Source: Zerene cesonia (Eukaryota > Arthropoda > Insecta > Lepidoptera > Pieridae). From it: DNA of 64,000 bases. The position numbers and the translations under genes were made by a program. This document shows positions 60,901 to 64,000 of this stretch, piece by piece. The notes beneath the pieces are model-generated. The model worked only from the letters and a program-made list of their open reading frames with translations. It did no database searches and was not told the origin of the DNA. Where the stretch lies: the NCBI RefSeq assembly GCF_012273895.1, contig NC_052122.1, positions 3,472,001-3,536,000 of the forward strand, read 5' to 3'. Position 1 is the first letter of the stretch. Each line of letters starts with the position of its first letter.

Positions 60901-63900
60901 TTATTTCGTTTGGTTTTACTATTCGCGGCGTCATTCGTCATCGTTAAGGTAGAATTTTATCTTTTGAAATTTCGTTCAGTTGTCAGGGTAGCACTTAGTT
61001 TTTTTATATATAGCTTTGACTTAGATGGATGTGTTCATCTATTGTTTGAAAAGCAGTAAACACCCATACAGTACTTTCAGATTTATAAGACGCGGTATGA
61101 TCTATGCTGGAGCTAGGAACGGAACTTTCAATATTAATTTTTTTGTAGTTGCTACATGCGATTTCGGTCATGCGAACACTGATTTACAAGAACAATATGA
61201 TTAAATATTTACCCTGTTATTTAACTGTAATTTGAAATTTATGTACAATAAGAAAAAGAAGAAGAAATCATACAAATCCATCCCACCTTCCTCTGTAGAA
61301 AACACAAGTGTTATTAGTCTAAACAAGAATCAAAAAACAGATATCTGTTCATTTGACAACAGATTTACTCTCTAATTCATTAGTATTAAGGTTAATATGC
61401 AAAACACATTCAAGATCATCGTTTTTCTTTGTTCAAACGCCTAGTTACATGTTAGTTCTCGTAGAACAGACAGGGGCGGAAGTTCTCTCGAATGCATTAG
61501 CACACAATTGCATTCCTTGATCTGCTTACAACCTACTATTACAATACTAAAATTACTATAACTTTTCGGTACAACATGTTAAAATATATTCTTTAAGAAT
61601 TGGTTATTCCGAAAATATTGCATTTAAATTTGTGATATTAAATTAGCCTAAAATTTAACAACATTGACGCGTCGGTTCGAAAGAAATAAAATATGTTTTA
61701 CGTATCTTTATATCGCATGTAATGCATTGTATTGGCTAGTCGCGATTTATACACGTCGACCTTAATGCATATCAGCAAGAACTCATTACGGCCTTGAACG
61801 CGCATATAGGCACAGGAACTAGGGTTGCCTCTCGTTATATATACACTATTACCGCTAGCTGCATATTGTGCATGTATAAATATGCACTAGCATTCGTATA
61901 TGAAACTTTTCTTAGCGTAATACATTGTACATATTGAGTTTAAGTTAATGTAAAAGTTTGGTTAAGGAGTTCAGTTACGAAACGATAGGTTTGCTTTAAT
62001 AATTGGTAAACGCTCTTAAATTCTTCGAAATTCGTACTTCAGAACTGTACGTTCTATGAAATCCACGAGCTTCAAAATATAGCTTACATATCTGTTATTT
62101 TTTCGATTACTTATATTACGGATATAGACGTAACTTTTAGTTTATGAGTAAGTTATGCAAACCATGAAGATAATTCTCTGACATGGTTAAATATTAATTA
62201 AGAAAATCTGGTAACCCTATTATAACATAACAATGGAAGCCGACTGCCGTCTGTAAGCGTCATCGTGTGCCATAATTTCTATTTGTTTTCTTTCTATATA
62301 AGTGAGTATTAAACAGTCTGAATTAACTTATTGTTTTATGATTTGACACAATACGATAAAGGTGCTTATAGCTAATAGTAACTAATTAAATATATGTAGG
62401 TGATATTGCATATGTCGGTGACAATGGTTTTAATACTTCAATAGTTTGCTACAGTTCTATCGTGTTTAGCCATGAACGAGTTAAGTAATGTATATTTTAT
62501 TAACGTCTGCAATTATTATTTACATATATATTAATATAGTAGCAAAGTCATGTTCATAATATACGAAGACGTGACACGTCCGCGCTAGTATAAATTTCTA
62601 TGCCACTAAAATTAAACTCGCTTCATTCGGTTTTTCATTTTGCATAGACCACCTTTTAATTAGCAAGAAGCGGTAAATAGAATTGAAAGGATTTCTTTTT
62701 CATTTTTAATTTACTAGAACTCTGAAACCGGGTCCGATAATTAAATCAAGGCACACTACTTTGTAGGGAAATCTAGCTTAGCCGCTGTTGAGTTCGCTAG
62801 CAGATTAAATCCTTGATTTTTATTCTCTTCCCTAACTCCGCGCATTATCTGTAAAGCGGTGGCATTAAGTGAGGATTTCTAAGGCATTAAGAGATAATTG
62901 AATAAGCTAATAACGTAGAACACAGTTTTCGTCCTGTTATTAATTTAAAGTTTCACTGCGTTTTAATTACTTGGGTTAATATTCAATATCGGCGGTGCGA
63001 ATACATATAAAGTGTTTAAAATGTATAAAATGCATATTTATACATTATACTTTCACTTTTATTAATACGAATTGAAATTACGGCCTTACATTTAAACTTA
63101 ACTTTTTTTGTAATTATTTAATAACGTTAGATTGCTCTCCTTTTGTTGCCTGCGCTGTTGTAATTGACTTATTTACTCAACGCGAAATCTTCCTTTATGC
63201 ACTGGAATATGAGCGGGGGAAATAGCTAGATGTACTGAAAGGATTTAAGTTTCCTTTAAAATTACTCTACAGGCATAAAAGGTATGCGATATATAAAAGC
63301 AACGCGTCGTGATTCCACTCATCTTACGATCGACGCGCCCGCTTCCCTTTCACTGTATCGTTATTCAGAGTCCCGAAACTGTTTTCTAAGTTTAAATGAA
63401 TGAGTTATTTGAACGGTATCATGGAATTCTGAATGCGCTGGTGGAAGGAAGGCACGAGCGGTCGTCGGAACCGGTTCTGTGTTCCCACGCGGACGTTACA
63501 ACCACTTTCTTTCCTGCAGACTAATAATTAAGTACTCTCCACGTCATCGAGATGTCTCGAGATATAAACTTATAAACAATTATGATAATCATACAAAAGG
63601 GTATCTTTGAATCGATGAAATGCGTACACGCAACGGTACGGTCACTTTTGTCATTTTATCTAGATCAAGGTAGTGCACTTTTTGTAATGCCGTATCTCGT
63701 GAACTCGATTTTAATTCTCTGTTAAACATGCGATATTGTTGGAAAGTATAAACAAGGATTAATTTTTCTGTATTGTAAGGCCATTTTTATTTATCTTATG
63801 ATATGAGTCGACGTAGCTCTATTTTTAATTACACTTTGTGTGGATAACGGCTTTATGGTATTTACTCCCAACGTACGGGGAGTGTCCGTCGGAAAATAAA

Positions 63901-64000
63901 TGAGTGCAGTCGGTAGGTAATTGGCGGAATATGTCATTGTGTTAAGTAAAGAAGCAGCAGGTATTTGTTTGAGTTATGAGTATTATTATAATTGAATTGC
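57930..64000 (+). other. Abl intron 1 (runs off the window)
   Basis: Mostly AT-rich unique DNA with one SINE-like copy (60290-60632). The 61.6-64 kb part is high-complexity with no recognised repeat, and a GC-richer patch lies at 63300-63510. No further coding exon of Abl is visible here. Confidence 0.75.
60290..60632 (+). mobile_element. SINE-like element, copy D
   Basis: Same extent and open frame as copies A and B with substitutions only; ends in a long A tract. Confidence 0.8.

Noticed and set aside
1..64000. CRISPR arrays, operons, phage or rRNA genes
   Set aside because: Nothing of the kind is present; the window is spliced eukaryotic DNA.

Overview
The window looks like nuclear DNA of a moth or butterfly (Lepidoptera). 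It is AT-rich, its coding exons are short, GC-richer and bounded by GT/AG splice sites, and it is full of repeats of lepidopteran type: short non-autonomous Helitrons (A|TC...CTAG|T ends with a GC-rich hairpin near the 3' end), a tRNA-derived SINE with a TGATGA tail, a second SINE-like family, and MITEs. Most open frames above 60 codons are chance frames in AT-rich DNA, frames across assembly gaps, or shadows of real exons.

Layout. Positions 1-24,440 hold no convincing protein-coding exon; they are repeat-rich intergenic or far-upstream DNA with a 632-bp near-perfect palindrome (19,352-19,983), several Helitrons and one 1000-N gap. From about 24.6 to 53.7 kb on the plus strand lies one SLC4 anion exchanger gene (AE1/2/3 type; Drosophila Ae2/CG8177 relative). 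I assemble 17 coding exons in which every intron phase agrees, giving 1147 residues: variable acidic/His-rich N-terminus, Band 3 cytoplasmic domain, SLC4 transmembrane domain, short acidic C-terminus. Intron 1 is about 10 kb and carries the second 1000-N gap; the 3' exons are tightly packed. A long AT-rich 3' UTR with several AATAAA signals follows.

At 57,803 on the same strand begins a different gene: the first coding exon of Abl tyrosine kinase (Met-Gly myristoylation start; ends in an NIFTEH motif and a GTGAGT donor). The rest of the window to 64,000 is its first intron.

The two genes have unrelated roles: plasma-membrane chloride/bicarbonate exchange and pH control for the exchanger, cytoskeletal and axon-guidance signalling for Abl. 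The most notable extra signals are a frame-compatible 105-nt candidate cassette exon at 47,255-47,359 that follows an array of a repeated 18-bp motif, the large palindrome, and a chimeric Helitron at 621-913. I did not find an obviously new gene system.
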